This document shows positions 1 through 10,319 of a stretch of 64,000 nt of DNA, piece by piece. A model generated the notes under the pieces. The model saw only the letters and a program-made list of their open reading frames with translations. It did no database searches and was not told the DNA's origin. The DNA is from Marinibacterium sp. (GTDB lineage: Bacteria > Pseudomonadota > Alphaproteobacteria > Rhodobacterales > Rhodobacteraceae). Both the position numbers and the translations under genes were made by a program. Each line of letters begins with the position of its first letter. The first letter of the stretch is position 1. The DNA is taken from NCBI GenBank assembly GCA_017643305.1, contig JAEPNQ010000011.1, positions 1-64,000 of the forward strand, given 5' to 3'.

Positions 1-299
1 AACCGGGCGTTGAAGCTCTCGACGTAACCGTTCTCCCAAGGGCTGCCTGGCTCGATGAAGGCCGTCTTGGCACCGACGGCCTCGATCCAGGCCCGGACAT
101 CCTTGGCCACGAACTCAGGGCCATTGTCCGACCGGATGAAGGCGGGAGGGCCACGCAGGATGAACAGGTCGGTCAGAGCATCAATCACGTCTGTCGAGTT
201 CAGCTTACGCTTCACACGGATTGCCAGGCATTCCCGGCTGAACTCATCAAGGATGTTCAGCGTCCGGAATGCCTTGAACCGGCGATGAAAATTGCGCAT
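1..299 (-). pseudogene. IS3-family transposase (OrfB integrase core), truncated remnant
   Basis: The minus strand reads as the C-terminal part of an rve/DDE integrase core of the IS3 group. Recognisable pieces are LNILDEFSREC, RSDNGPEF (second catalytic Asp) and ENGYVESFN (catalytic Glu). The family's first catalytic Asp normally lies just before the LNIxDEF segment; here the similarity stops abruptly near position 285 and is replaced by unrelated sequence, so the N-terminal half and the first Asp are gone. An ATG at 297-299 opens the frame but is probably fortuitous. The remnant continues past the left window edge, so its 3' end is not visible. No inverted repeat or target duplication can be seen here. 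It is most likely inactive. Confidence 0.75.
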
Positions 300-638
300 T
301 AACTGCGGTTAAGCCAGGGGTGCCGCGCCTCCAATAAAAACCCGCCAGCGATGGCCTACCTTGTAGGTTTGGATGACGCCTCACCTTGGGGGCGGTGCAG
401 CGGTATGCTGGCCGCCCAGTTCTATATCGGTAGCCCGCAACAGCGACCAATTTGGACTGGTTTGCGCGCTGGCAAGCGTCGAGGCCGAGGCGGTGATGCG
501 CGTCTATGATCCTGCGCGGTTCCCTCAGAGGCGGGGCAGGCGGCGCGCGGCGTGATTTTATAAGGGCAGATTGAAGGGCTTTTCCATTTTTGTGCCGCGC
601 ATAAAATCCAACAAAATCAACATTTTAAGTGAATATTT
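300..638. other. Intergenic stretch, no gene recognised
   Basis: Between the transposase remnant and the tRNA gene only short open frames occur on either strand (for example 373-555 plus and 247-450 minus). None has a recognisable motif or a convincing ribosome binding site. The part closest to the tRNA (about 560-640) is AT-rich compared with the surroundings. It may be debris left by insertion and deletion next to the tRNA gene. Confidence 0.5.
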
Positions 639-640
639 GG

Positions 641-711
641 AGCGTGTAACGGGAATCGAACCCGTAACTTAAGCTTGGGAAGCTCGCGTGATACCTTTTC
701 ACCATACCCGC
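641..711 (-). tRNA. tRNA-Gly (anticodon CCC)
   Basis: The minus strand folds as a 71-nt tRNA: acceptor GCGGGTA paired with TACACGC, D stem GTGA/TCAC, anticodon loop TTCCCAA (anticodon CCC complementary to 677-679), and T arm ACGGG-TTCGATT-CCCGT. The discriminator is T and two of the CCA bases (CC) are encoded. The acceptor stem has one G:A mismatch at its fourth pair and the outermost anticodon-stem pair is C:A, so the fold is slightly imperfect. The T arm and anticodon loop are canonical. It sits next to a transposase remnant, as is common for tRNA genes used as integration points. Confidence 0.9.
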
Positions 712-769
712 GCTCAAGGCGACTGATTAGCTGTGATGCAAGGCCAGCGTCAAGCGCAATCGCACTGCG

Positions 770-1332
770 TCAGATCAGGCCGGCGCTGCGGCCCCAGTCG
801 GAATAGGTGCGCGTGCGGCGGACGGCCTTTTCGTCTTCGGTCATGGCGGGCAGGTTGGTGAAATCTGCGGTCACCCCGGTGCCTTCCACGATCCGGTTCA
901 TAAAACTGAACATCGCACAGACAAGGATCGCGTCATACAGCGCCTGTTCGGACCATCCTGCGTCAAACAAGGCCTGCGCCATGGCTTCGGTCACCATGGC
1001 TGGCGTTTGGGTCAGGCAGGCCACATAAGCGAGGATGGGTTTCAAACGGTCCTCTACCGGGGCCCTCGTCGGGTCCGCGATCAGCGCGTCGATCAGGGCC
1101 GGATCCACGCCAAATGCCTCTGCTGCACGGGTGTGAGAACCCAGGCAATACGTACAGGCGTTCAATCCCGAAACATAGGCCGCAATCAGCTCCCGATCAG
1201 CAGTGCTGAGTACGCTGTCAGCCAGCAGTACCTTGTCATTTGCTCCAAAATCGGGGCCAACGTGGCCGGAAATGCGCGGAACAAATCACCCAGATCAGGC
1301 GTCTCGGGCAGCGTCGGGAAGAGACGTTTCAT
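770..1332 (-). pseudogene. Carboxymuconolactone decarboxylase/AhpD-like protein, frameshifted
   Basis: The downstream part contains the AhpD-like signature CTYCLGSHT (CxxC plus His three residues later), typical of peroxidase-related carboxymuconolactone-decarboxylase-family proteins of about 185-190 aa. A start codon at 1332 gives an N-terminus MKRLFPTLPETPDL that fits the same family. The two parts are in different frames. The reading frame breaks at a run of three T (1239-1241, AAA on the coding strand), where one extra A would restore a continuous protein ...ILEQNDKVLLADSVLSTA.... It follows a methyltransferase gene by 5 bp on the same strand. Either a real inactivating mutation or a homopolymer sequencing error explains it. 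Confidence 0.7.
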
Positions 1333-1337
1333 GTCTA

Positions 1338-2189
1338 TCAGCTCTCTGGCAGCGTGGCGTGGAACCGGTTGATTTCGGCCGGCATGACAAACGGGTCCTG
1401 GGACGGGTAGGTTTGGAAGACGCGCAAGACCTCGGCCTCAATGGCGGTTTCGTCTTCGTCGGAGCCGCCAAAATGCGCGATCACACGCACTGCCGGGCCG
1501 ACTTTCATGCACATGGCTGCCGCGCCGCTGGCAAGGCCCATGGGGGTCAGGCCGATGGAGACAGCTTCGGCCTGCACTTCCAGCCCGGCTTCGGCAAAAA
1601 AACTGCTGATCCGGTCGATGTCATGGAAGGCCAGGGGCCCCGGCGCATTGCGATCAGTGGATGGCGGGCGACCCAGCCGAGCCACAGCTGCCTGATGCGG
1701 AACCATGAACCAGGGATTGTTTGCCAACCGCCCCCAGGCGGCAAACACCATCCGCCCGCCTGGGCGCAGGGCACGCGCCATGTTGGCAAAAGCGGCCCGG
1801 GAATCTTCGAAAAACATCACGCCGAAGCGGGAGATGATGGCATCCGCGCGGCCCGGTTCAAAGTCATATGTCTGCGCATCGGCGACTATGGCTTCGACCT
1901 GTGGCAGACCAGCGGTGCGAATGCGGGCGCGGTCCACGAACGGTGCGGAGATGTCGGCGCCGAGCACATGGCCTGTCTCACCCACCGCCTCTGCTGCGCG
2001 GATCAGGCTGGCGCCGGTGCCGCAGCCAATATCCAGCACTCGTTCGCCCGGTTGCAGCGCTGCTCGCTCCAGCACAAGCTCCAGTACCGGGCCCAAGGCG
2101 GCGTCCAGTCGGTCTTCAAGGGTGATCCACTTGGCGCCACCCGGGGAATTGGCCCAATATTCGGCCTGTTTGGCATTCACATCGGTCAT
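1338..2189 (-). CDS. Class I SAM-dependent methyltransferase
   Basis: 283 aa. A Rossmann-type methyltransferase: motif I is VLDIGCGTGASL near residue 53, followed by an acidic residue at the end of the next strand (GADIS), a DAIISRFGVMFF segment typical of motif IV in UbiE/Methyltransf_11 proteins, and a LRPGGRMVFAAW post-I motif. The N-terminal YWxxxxGxKW stretch is common in small-molecule methyltransferases of alphaproteobacteria. The substrate cannot be told from sequence. The gene lies 21 bp downstream of the ASKHA/2Fe-2S gene and 5 bp upstream of the frameshifted AhpD-like gene, so the three probably form one transcription unit. Confidence 0.8.
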   Translation of the reverse strand: MTDVNAKQAEYWANSPGGAKWITLEDRLDAALGPVLELVLERAALQPGERVLDIGCGTGASLIRAAEAVGETGHVLGADISAPFVDRARIRTAGLPQVEAIVADAQTYDFEPGRADAIISRFGVMFFEDSRAAFANMARALRPGGRMVFAAWGRLANNPWFMVPHQAAVARLGRPPSTDRNAPGPLAFHDIDRISSFFAEAGLEVQAEAVSIGLTPMGLASGAAAMCMKVGPAVRVIAHFGGSDEDETAIEAEVLRVFQTYPSQDPFVMPAEINRFHATLPES

Positions 2190-2210
2190 GGCGGCTCCTT
2201 TTCCTGTGCA

Positions 2211-4256
2211 TCAGGCGCGGCGACGACGTCTGCGGCCTCCGCCATGTTCGCCGTCCCCACCGGTGTTGAACGCAACCTGCGGCAGCGTCATCACCTTTGC
2301 AAGCTCGGGAAAAGGATCGGTTTTGTGTGGGATCGCGTTCGCCGCAACGAAATGGTCTTGAAACTTGGGCTCAATCGCTGTTTCCACCTTGGTGATCTCG
2401 CGGACCACACGCTCAATTTCCACTCTCGCATCAGCATTACACAGCGCGATGCGCGCGCCAGTGCCTGCCGCGTTGCCCGCGCTGGTGACCTTGTCGAGGG
2501 GGCAATCAGGGATCATGCCCAGCACCATGGCGTGTTTGGTGGAAATATGCGCACCAAACGCGCCGGCCAGCACCACGCGGTCCACCCGATCCACACCCAT
2601 CTCATCCATTAGTAGTCGGGCCCCGGCATAAAGCGCCGATTTGGCCAGTTGGATCGCGCGGATGTCGCCCTGTGTCACCGTGATGACCGGGCCGCCATCG
2701 GCGCTGCCGTCGTGCAGCAAATAGGCATGGGTCCGGCCCTCGGGCACGCTGCGCGCCGTTCCGGTCTGGGCCGCGGACCCAATCAGCCCGCTGTCGTCCA
2801 GTAACCCGGCCATGCGCATTTCGGCGACGGCTTCAATAATGCCGGACCCACAAATACCGGTGATCCCGGTCACTGCAGTGGCTTTGTCAAAGCCTGGCTC
2901 ATCCGACCATAGGTCACTGCCGATCACGCGGAACCGCGGTTCCTTTGTCGCCGGGTCAATCTCCACGCGTTCAATCGCCCCCGGCGCGGCCCGCTGGCCG
3001 GAAGAGATCTGCGCGCCTTCAAACGCGGGTCCGGTGGGCGATGAACAAGCCAGCACGCGGGTGGTGTTGCCCAGCACGATTTCGGCATTGGTTCCCACAT
3101 CAACCACCAGCACCAGGTCTTCGGATCTGCCCGGTTCTTCGCTGAGCGCCACGGCGGCTGCATCCGCACCTACATGGCCCGCGATACACGGGAGCACATA
3201 GACCCGCGCGCGCGGGTTCATCGTGCTTAGCTCCAACTCGGACGCTGGCAGTTCCAACGCGTCTGACGTGGCCAGTGCAAACGGTGCCTGGCCTAGCTCC
3301 ACCGGGTCCAGCCCCAGCAGAAGATGGTGCATCACCGGGTTGCAGACAAACACGGTTTCCACGATTAGGGCGGCGTCGATCCCGGCCTCATCCGCGATAG
3401 CGGAGGTCAGGTCGTTCAAAGCGCTGCGCACAGCCCCTGTCATTTCTTTGTCGCCGCCAGAGTTCATCATCGCATAGCTGACCCGGCTCATCAGGTCCTC
3501 ACCAAATCGGATCTGTGGGTTCATCAACCCACTCGACGCCTTGACCTCGCCGGTTTCCAAATCGGTCAGATGCGCAGCGATGGTGGTGGAGCCTAGATCA
3601 ATTGCCAGCCCATACAGCCCACCTTCATGCAGGCCCGGCCAGATATCGATGATCCGATGCGCGCTGTCGCGATGGCCTTTGTGCAACGCCACGGTCACCT
3701 GCCATTTGCCCTTGCGCAGCGCCGGCTGCAGCTTGCCCATCAGAGACAGGTCGGCGGTCACGGAATCAATCTCCCACTGGGCCTTCAGTGCCTGAGCCAG
3801 CCGCTCCAGATCACCGGTCGGCTCTTGCATGTCGGGCTCGGTCACCTCGATGAAATAGAGCCGTGTCGCCGGGGCCATGGTGATCGCCCGTGCGCTGGCG
3901 GCCTTGCGGATCACCTGTTTATGCACCTGGCTTTCGGGCGGCACGTCGATCACCACGTCGCTGACAATCTGCGCCTGGCAGCCCAGCCGCCGCCCAGGTT
4001 TCAGCCCGCGCTTGTCGTCATAGCGCTGCTCCACCGCGTTCCATTCCGACAGCGCACCATCGGCCACACTCACACCATGCTTGGGAAATTCACCATAGCT
4101 GGGCGTAATCTGACATTTCGAACAGATCCCACGCCCGCCACAGACAGAATCGAGATCCACGCCCAACTGACGCGCGGCAGTCAGCACAGGAGTGCCTGCG
4201 GGAAAACGACCCCGTTTGCCGGAGGGGGTAAAAACGACGAGCGGATCGGTGGTCAT
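2211..4256 (-). CDS. 2Fe-2S ferredoxin / ASKHA-domain protein (DUF4445, corrinoid reductive-activase-like)
   Basis: 681 aa from the ATG at 4256; an upstream start adds only ten residues of poor quality. The N-terminal 100 residues form a plant-type ferredoxin domain with Cys39, Cys45 and Cys48 and a fourth Cys near residue 103 (LGCQAQI). The rest is an ASKHA-type ATPase with phosphate motifs LAIDLGSTTI and VVDVGTNAEIV and a conserved VLAGAFGAH near the C-terminus. This architecture matches RamA-like activators that use ATP to reduce inactive Co(II) corrinoid proteins of methyltransferase systems. No corrinoid protein is present in this window, so its partner lies elsewhere. The protein ends in a run of arginines, RRRRRR. 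Confidence 0.8.
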   Translation of the reverse strand: MTTDPLVVFTPSGKRGRFPAGTPVLTAARQLGVDLDSVCGGRGICSKCQITPSYGEFPKHGVSVADGALSEWNAVEQRYDDKRGLKPGRRLGCQAQIVSDVVIDVPPESQVHKQVIRKAASARAITMAPATRLYFIEVTEPDMQEPTGDLERLAQALKAQWEIDSVTADLSLMGKLQPALRKGKWQVTVALHKGHRDSAHRIIDIWPGLHEGGLYGLAIDLGSTTIAAHLTDLETGEVKASSGLMNPQIRFGEDLMSRVSYAMMNSGGDKEMTGAVRSALNDLTSAIADEAGIDAALIVETVFVCNPVMHHLLLGLDPVELGQAPFALATSDALELPASELELSTMNPRARVYVLPCIAGHVGADAAAVALSEEPGRSEDLVLVVDVGTNAEIVLGNTTRVLACSSPTGPAFEGAQISSGQRAAPGAIERVEIDPATKEPRFRVIGSDLWSDEPGFDKATAVTGITGICGSGIIEAVAEMRMAGLLDDSGLIGSAAQTGTARSVPEGRTHAYLLHDGSADGGPVITVTQGDIRAIQLAKSALYAGARLLMDEMGVDRVDRVVLAGAFGAHISTKHAMVLGMIPDCPLDKVTSAGNAAGTGARIALCNADARVEIERVVREITKVETAIEPKFQDHFVAANAIPHKTDPFPELAKVMTLPQVAFNTGGDGEHGGGRRRRRRA

Positions 4257-4474
4257 GGATGGCCTCTTTTGCACTTGCGCGAACATAGTCCGCGCCGCGC
4301 CGAATAACAGCCGCAGAACGGCATTTTTGCGTCAACCCGCGTCATTGGCACGCTTCATGGCTTTTACTGTTTCCAAATATAGCGCCGAGGCAACGCCCCC
4401 GGTCGTGGGTGCGGCTAAAGGGCTGCCATAGAGGCGGTATAGCCTCTTCCCCCCATCCACAAACCATGCGATAG

Positions 4475-5959
<1,485 letters not shown>

Positions 5960-5971
5960 TCCGGCCCGGGC

Positions 5972-7147
5972 ATGATCCCTGCCGCGCGGTTGCAGGCCGC
6001 GATCGAAATTCTGGATGACATCGCCGTTGGGAAAGCTGCCGAACAGGCTCTGACCAGTTGGGCGCGCCGTAGTCGCTTTGCCGGATCCAAGGACCGTGCG
6101 GCAGTGCGTGACCATGTGTTCGACGTGCTGCGCGCTCGCCGGTCCTGTGCCACGCTTGGCGGCGGGCAGGGGGGGCGTGCGCTGGTGTTGGGCCTGTTGC
6201 GGTTGCGGGGAGAAGATCCCGCTCCGTTCTTTTCTGGCGCCCGGTTCGCGCCAGAACCATTGACGGAGGCTGAGGCCGCGGATGTGACCCGAAACGACAA
6301 GCTTCCCCCGGATGTACCTGATTGGTTGGAGGAAGAGTTTTCCGCCGCCTTTGGCCCTGAACTGCCGGGCGTTCTGCAAGCTCTGCGCACCCGTGCACCC
6401 GTGCACCTCAGGGTTAACTTACGCAAAGCTAACATGGCTCAGGCTGTGGAGGCCTTGGCAAAAGATTGCATCGTGACCGTCCCGCATTCTGCTGCTAACA
6501 CCGCGTTGGAGATCACCCAAGGCCCGCGCAAGCTGCGCCAGAGCCGGGCTTATCTGGAGGGACTGGTCGAGCTGCAGGATGCCGCCAGCCAGGCCGTGGT
6601 GCAGATTTTACCCTTGCGCGATGGTCAACGCGTGTTGGATTACTGCGCCGGTGGCGGTGGTAAGGCCCTCGCCATGGCCGGGCGCGCCAATATCACACTG
6701 CACGCCCATGATGCTGCGCCCGACCGGATGCAGGACATTCCGGCCCGCGCAACCCGCGCCGGCGTGCAAGTAACCTGTCTGCCGCCGTCTGGCGCAAAAG
6801 GCCCATATGACATTGTTCTCTGCGACGCGCCCTGTTCTGGCAGTGGGTCCTGGCGGCGCGCGCCGGATGGTAAGTGGCGGCTGACGCCTGAGCGGCTGAA
6901 CGGCCTTATGCAAACTCAAGACGCCATCCTCGCCACGGCCAGCGCACTGGTCGGCCCTGACGGTCTGTTAGCCTATGCCACCTGTTCCATCTTACCGTGC
7001 GAAAACCGCAGCCGGGTGGACCATTTCCTGGCCATTAATCCCGACTGGATCTTGCTGAACGATTGGGCCTGGTCGCCCGCAGACGGAACAGACGGGTTTT
7101 ACACCGCACACTTGACGCGGAAAAATGCAATTTGGTTAACTACCTAA
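5972..7147 (+). CDS. RsmB-like 16S rRNA (cytosine-C5) methyltransferase
   Basis: 391 aa. Belongs to the RsmB/NOP2/SUN family of RNA m5C methyltransferases. Seen: an N-terminal NusB-like helical region, SAM motif I VLDYCAGGGGKAL, motif IV DAPCSGSGSWRR with Cys288, and motif VI ATCSILPCEN with Cys338. These are the two family cysteines: the TC Cys attacks the base and the PC Cys releases the product. It probably methylates a cytosine in 16S rRNA (C967 in E. coli numbering), but the alphaproteobacterial members are shorter than E. coli RsmB and target assignment is inferred. Located 12 bp after guaB, so likely co-transcribed. Confidence 0.85.
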   Translation: MIPAARLQAAIEILDDIAVGKAAEQALTSWARRSRFAGSKDRAAVRDHVFDVLRARRSCATLGGGQGGRALVLGLLRLRGEDPAPFFSGARFAPEPLTEAEAADVTRNDKLPPDVPDWLEEEFSAAFGPELPGVLQALRTRAPVHLRVNLRKANMAQAVEALAKDCIVTVPHSAANTALEITQGPRKLRQSRAYLEGLVELQDAASQAVVQILPLRDGQRVLDYCAGGGGKALAMAGRANITLHAHDAAPDRMQDIPARATRAGVQVTCLPPSGAKGPYDIVLCDAPCSGSGSWRRAPDGKWRLTPERLNGLMQTQDAILATASALVGPDGLLAYATCSILPCENRSRVDHFLAINPDWILLNDWAWSPADGTDGFYTAHLTRKNAIWLTT

Positions 7148-7159
7148 AGTAGTTTTGCA

Positions 7160-7175
7160 TTAACTATGAATTAAC
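7160..7175 (+). promoter_or_regulatory. CtrA-type binding site (TTAA-N7-TTAAC)
   Basis: The sequence reads TTAA, seven bases, then TTAAC, an exact match to the full CtrA recognition motif of alphaproteobacteria. It lies 63 bp upstream of the preferred start of the cckA-like gene. CckA is the kinase at the head of the CtrA phosphorelay, so this would be a feedback site. A single TTAAC half-site also occurs near 7136. Confidence 0.6.
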
Positions 7176-7237
7176 TTGAGGTTGCTAAACTGCGCTTGTT
7201 GTGGGCCGATGCGGGCCCGCGCAGCAAGGATGCGCGC

Positions 7238-9526
7238 ATGTCCATGTCCGGGGCGGAAGCCGGTGGTCTACGGGTGCAAGGCCGGCACAGATATTCTTTT
7301 GCCGCCGCTTTGGCGGCGGGCTCGGCGGCCTTGTCGCTCCTGGCGCCTGAAGGCGTGGGCGCACAGGCTGCAGCAGCTGCAGCAGCGACCATCCTGTTTC
7401 TGTTGATGCTGGTGGCAGCCTATGACTGGCGTTTAGCCCGGCAACAACACAACGTAATGGCCGCGCTGGCAGTTGCGCAGGAACATGACCCGGTCGCGCG
7501 GGTTCTGGCCGATATCGATGGCCGAATACTCTTTGCTAATCGTGTGGCCCGCAGCCGTTTTGGAACTGCTGCGTCTGGCACCCTGGTTGGCTGCCTTGGG
7601 GACGTCTTTGACAACCCTGCTGGGATCATTGACCGCGTATCGCGCGATCTGGACCAGACCGACGGCAGAAATGAAGACGTGCAGACGCGCAACGGCATCG
7701 TCCGCGTGGCCGCCCACACAATCCGCCCTGGCGTGATCGGCTGGCGGGTGGAACCCTTGCCCGATAGCCCCCAGGCAGGACGTGCGGCGGAATATCTGCC
7801 AATTGCAATGATCACCGTGGGCCGCACCGGCGCGATTCTGTTCATGAACGATGCGGCGCGCCATCTGGCCGGGGGACGGTTGAAGTCCCTGGATGAATTG
7901 TTCGTGGCCCTGCCGGTGCGCCCTGGTCAGATCAACCAGATCCGAGGAGATACAGGCCGCGTAAACGCTTTGGTCGTGGAACATAAAACCTCTGCCAGCC
8001 GCAGCGAAATTTTCCTGTTACCCGCAGGTGAGGCCGCGACGCCCGCGCTCGGTGGGTTAGAAGCGATCCCTGTGCCGGTACTGAAACTCTCCACCGAAGG
8101 GCAGGTTCTGGCGCTGAACATGCAAGCGCGTGAACTGCTTGGCGGGGAAGCTGGGGAAGGTGACGCGATGTTTGATCACATGACTGGGCTGGGCCGCCCG
8201 CTGGCGGACTGGCTTCGCGACGTGGCAGTGGGCAAGATGGTGAACCATACCGAATTCCTGCGCCTGACCCGCAGTGACAAGGAAACTTACGTGCAGGTCA
8301 CGTTAAGCCGGGCGCGCGAAGACGGGGAAAAGTGTGTTGTGGCCGTGCTGCACGACGCGACCGAGCTGAAGTCGCTGGAGGCGCAATTTGTCCAGACGCA
8401 GAAAATGCAGTCCATTGGCCAGCTGGCGGGTGGGGTGGCGCATGATTTTAACAATCTTTTGGCAGCAATTTCAGGGCATTGTGACCTGTTATTATTGCAA
8501 CACGACCAGGGTGATCTGGACTATGCCGACCTGATCCAAATTCGCCAAAACGCCAACCGAGCCGCCGCGCTGGTCAGCCAGTTGCTCGCCTTTTCGCGCA
8601 AACAAACTCTGCGGCCCGAGGTGCTTAATTTACGCGACACGCTGGCCGACCTGACGCATCTTTTGAATCGACTGGTGGGGGATAAGGTCACGCTGACGCT
8701 AAGCCATGATCCGGTTCTGAAGACCATCCGCGCCGACAAAAGACAACTGGAACAGGTGCTGATGAACCTTGTTGTGAATGCGCGCGACGCTATGCCCGCC
8801 GGTGGGGACATCCGCATTGAAACCGAGGCAAAAACGCTCCCCGAACCCCTGCGCCGCGACCGCGCCCGCGTGCCGGAGGGTGATTACGTGCTGGTTCGGG
8901 TGATCGACCAGGGCGTGGGGATCGAGCCAGACAAGCTTCAAAAGGTGTTTGAGCCATTTTACACCACCAAACGAACGGGCGAAGGCACCGGGCTGGGCCT
9001 GTCGACAGCCTATGGCATTTTCAAGCAAACCGGAGGCTTCATTTTCGTCGACAGCACCCCCGGCATCGGCACAAGCTTCACACTCTATCTGCCTGTATTC
9101 GCCGAGAGACCGGTACAAACTGCCATCTCGCAAGACCCGGTTGCACCAGTTACCCGGCAGGGCGATGGTGTGGTCCTTCTGGTCGAAGACGAAGCACCGG
9201 TGCGCGCCTTTGCGTCCCGCGCTCTGCGTCTGCGCGGGTATACGGTGCTGGAGGCCGACAACGCCGAAGACGCGCTGGAGCTGCTTTCGGACCCTGCCGT
9301 CGCCGTCGATGTGTTTGTCACGGATGTGGTGATGCCTGGCATGGATGGTCCCAGCTGGGTGCGGCTTGCGTTGAAGGACCGCCCGAATGTGCGCGTGGTG
9401 TTCGTATCGGGCTATGCGGAAGGCGCATTTGGCGATGACGGGCCCGCAGTGCCCAATTCCACCTTCCTGCCAAAGCTCTTTTCGCTCAGTCAGTTAACCG
9501 AAACGGTAAACCAGCAGATGCATTAA
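7238..9526 (+). CDS. cckA: CckA-like hybrid histidine kinase / response regulator
   Basis: 762 aa from the ATG at 7238, which has AAGGA 7 nt upstream; a TTG at 7196 would add 14 residues. Layout: two hydrophobic N-terminal segments (about residues 25-65), two PAS-like regions (about 80-380), a HisKA domain with phospho-acceptor His402 in GGVAHDFNNLLA, an HATPase domain with NLVVNARDAMP and GTGLGLSTAYGI, and a C-terminal receiver with Asp696 in VTDVVMPGMDG. This order and the HDFNNLL signature match CckA, which feeds phosphate through ChpT to CtrA and in Rhodobacteraceae affects motility and gene-transfer-agent or quorum-sensing outputs. The receiver's usual PKP after the conserved Lys reads PKL here. 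Confidence 0.87.
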   Translation: MSMSGAEAGGLRVQGRHRYSFAAALAAGSAALSLLAPEGVGAQAAAAAAATILFLLMLVAAYDWRLARQQHNVMAALAVAQEHDPVARVLADIDGRILFANRVARSRFGTAASGTLVGCLGDVFDNPAGIIDRVSRDLDQTDGRNEDVQTRNGIVRVAAHTIRPGVIGWRVEPLPDSPQAGRAAEYLPIAMITVGRTGAILFMNDAARHLAGGRLKSLDELFVALPVRPGQINQIRGDTGRVNALVVEHKTSASRSEIFLLPAGEAATPALGGLEAIPVPVLKLSTEGQVLALNMQARELLGGEAGEGDAMFDHMTGLGRPLADWLRDVAVGKMVNHTEFLRLTRSDKETYVQVTLSRAREDGEKCVVAVLHDATELKSLEAQFVQTQKMQSIGQLAGGVAHDFNNLLAAISGHCDLLLLQHDQGDLDYADLIQIRQNANRAAALVSQLLAFSRKQTLRPEVLNLRDTLADLTHLLNRLVGDKVTLTLSHDPVLKTIRADKRQLEQVLMNLVVNARDAMPAGGDIRIETEAKTLPEPLRRDRARVPEGDYVLVRVIDQGVGIEPDKLQKVFEPFYTTKRTGEGTGLGLSTAYGIFKQTGGFIFVDSTPGIGTSFTLYLPVFAERPVQTAISQDPVAPVTRQGDGVVLLVEDEAPVRAFASRALRLRGYTVLEADNAEDALELLSDPAVAVDVFVTDVVMPGMDGPSWVRLALKDRPNVRVVFVSGYAEGAFGDDGPAVPNSTFLPKLFSLSQLTETVNQQMH

Positions 9527-9529
9527 ACT

Positions 9530-10126
9530 TCACCCGATGCTGGCGTAAAGGTCGAATTCCGTCGTGCATTTCCGCTCCAGCTTGGCTCGCAGACCCGCAG
9601 ATAGCTTCATCGATGCCTCGGGGGAGGCATTTGCGATGCCAGGCAGGTCTACCGCACCACCCAGCCGTGATTCGAGGAATGCGCGCAGGCTGTCCTGGTC
9701 TTCATAGCGGAACAAATGGTCTACGCCCGTGCCATTGGGTTGCCGTTCCAGAAACTTGGCCTGACTGCCCACTTCGGCATAGGGGGGGCGCTGACCGCGC
9801 ATGTAACCATCAACAAATGTTTCGAAATCCACGTCCTGGGTGGAATTCGGCCGGCCGGCCATGAACGGGCGACGGCGATAGCGATACCAGCTACCCAGCC
9901 AGCTCACCGGTTCGCGCATTACCGCCATCACCTCCATCTCCACCCCGCAGACCTTTTCGAACATAGGGCGGAACCAGCGGTTGTAGCGATAGACCGGCGC
10001 ATGTTTGAGCTCTGGCGGATCGGACACCACGATATCGGCTCGATCCGCCAGACCTTGTTGCCAGGCGGTTGTTCCGGTTTTGGGAACTGACAAAAATACC
10101 AGCCTTTCGTCAAAGAAAACAAGCAT
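9530..10126 (-). CDS. Sulfotransferase-family protein
   Basis: 198 aa. The N-terminal FLSVPKTGTTAW matches the 5'-phosphosulfate-binding loop of PAPS-dependent sulfotransferases and VMREPVSWLGSWYR matches the 3'-phosphate region (R-x3-S). No signal peptide is seen. Short sulfotransferase-like genes of this kind are common in marine Rhodobacteraceae, usually without a known acceptor. It converges with the cckA-like gene (3 bp between stop codons) and is divergent from recA. Acceptor and activity are unknown. Confidence 0.75.
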   Translation of the reverse strand: MLVFFDERLVFLSVPKTGTTAWQQGLADRADIVVSDPPELKHAPVYRYNRWFRPMFEKVCGVEMEVMAVMREPVSWLGSWYRYRRRPFMAGRPNSTQDVDFETFVDGYMRGQRPPYAEVGSQAKFLERQPNGTGVDHLFRYEDQDSLRAFLESRLGGAVDLPGIANASPEASMKLSAGLRAKLERKCTTEFDLYASIG

Positions 10127-10227
10127 ATGGCCTCAGGCTATCCGTCAGTAGAGATAAGTCGTGAGCCGTAAACTACTCCTTAACCATGATGAGAAACAGT
10201 GGGGTCAGGTAAAATTCTTCTTGAAAT

Positions 10228-10242
10228 GTTCTCCTTTTGATC
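10228..10242 (+). promoter_or_regulatory. LexA/SOS box (GTTC-N7-GATC) of recA
   Basis: The sequence GTTC-TCCTTTT-GATC is an exact match to the GTTC-N7-GATC operator reported for Rhodobacter recA, a variant of the alphaproteobacterial GTTC-N7-GTTC SOS box. It lies 78 bp upstream of the recA start codon, a suitable position for repression by LexA. Confidence 0.8.
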
Positions 10243-10319
10243 CGAAAAAGAACAAGTGGTGAACGAAGCGGCCATGGACGCCCGCGGGCGGCTGTGACAA
10301 TAAGGAAAGCGATAGGACA

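Noticed and set aside
1203..2612. 469-aa open frame on the plus strand
   Set aside because: Antisense to the methyltransferase and the end of the ASKHA gene; no motif, typical shadow frame of GC-rich DNA.
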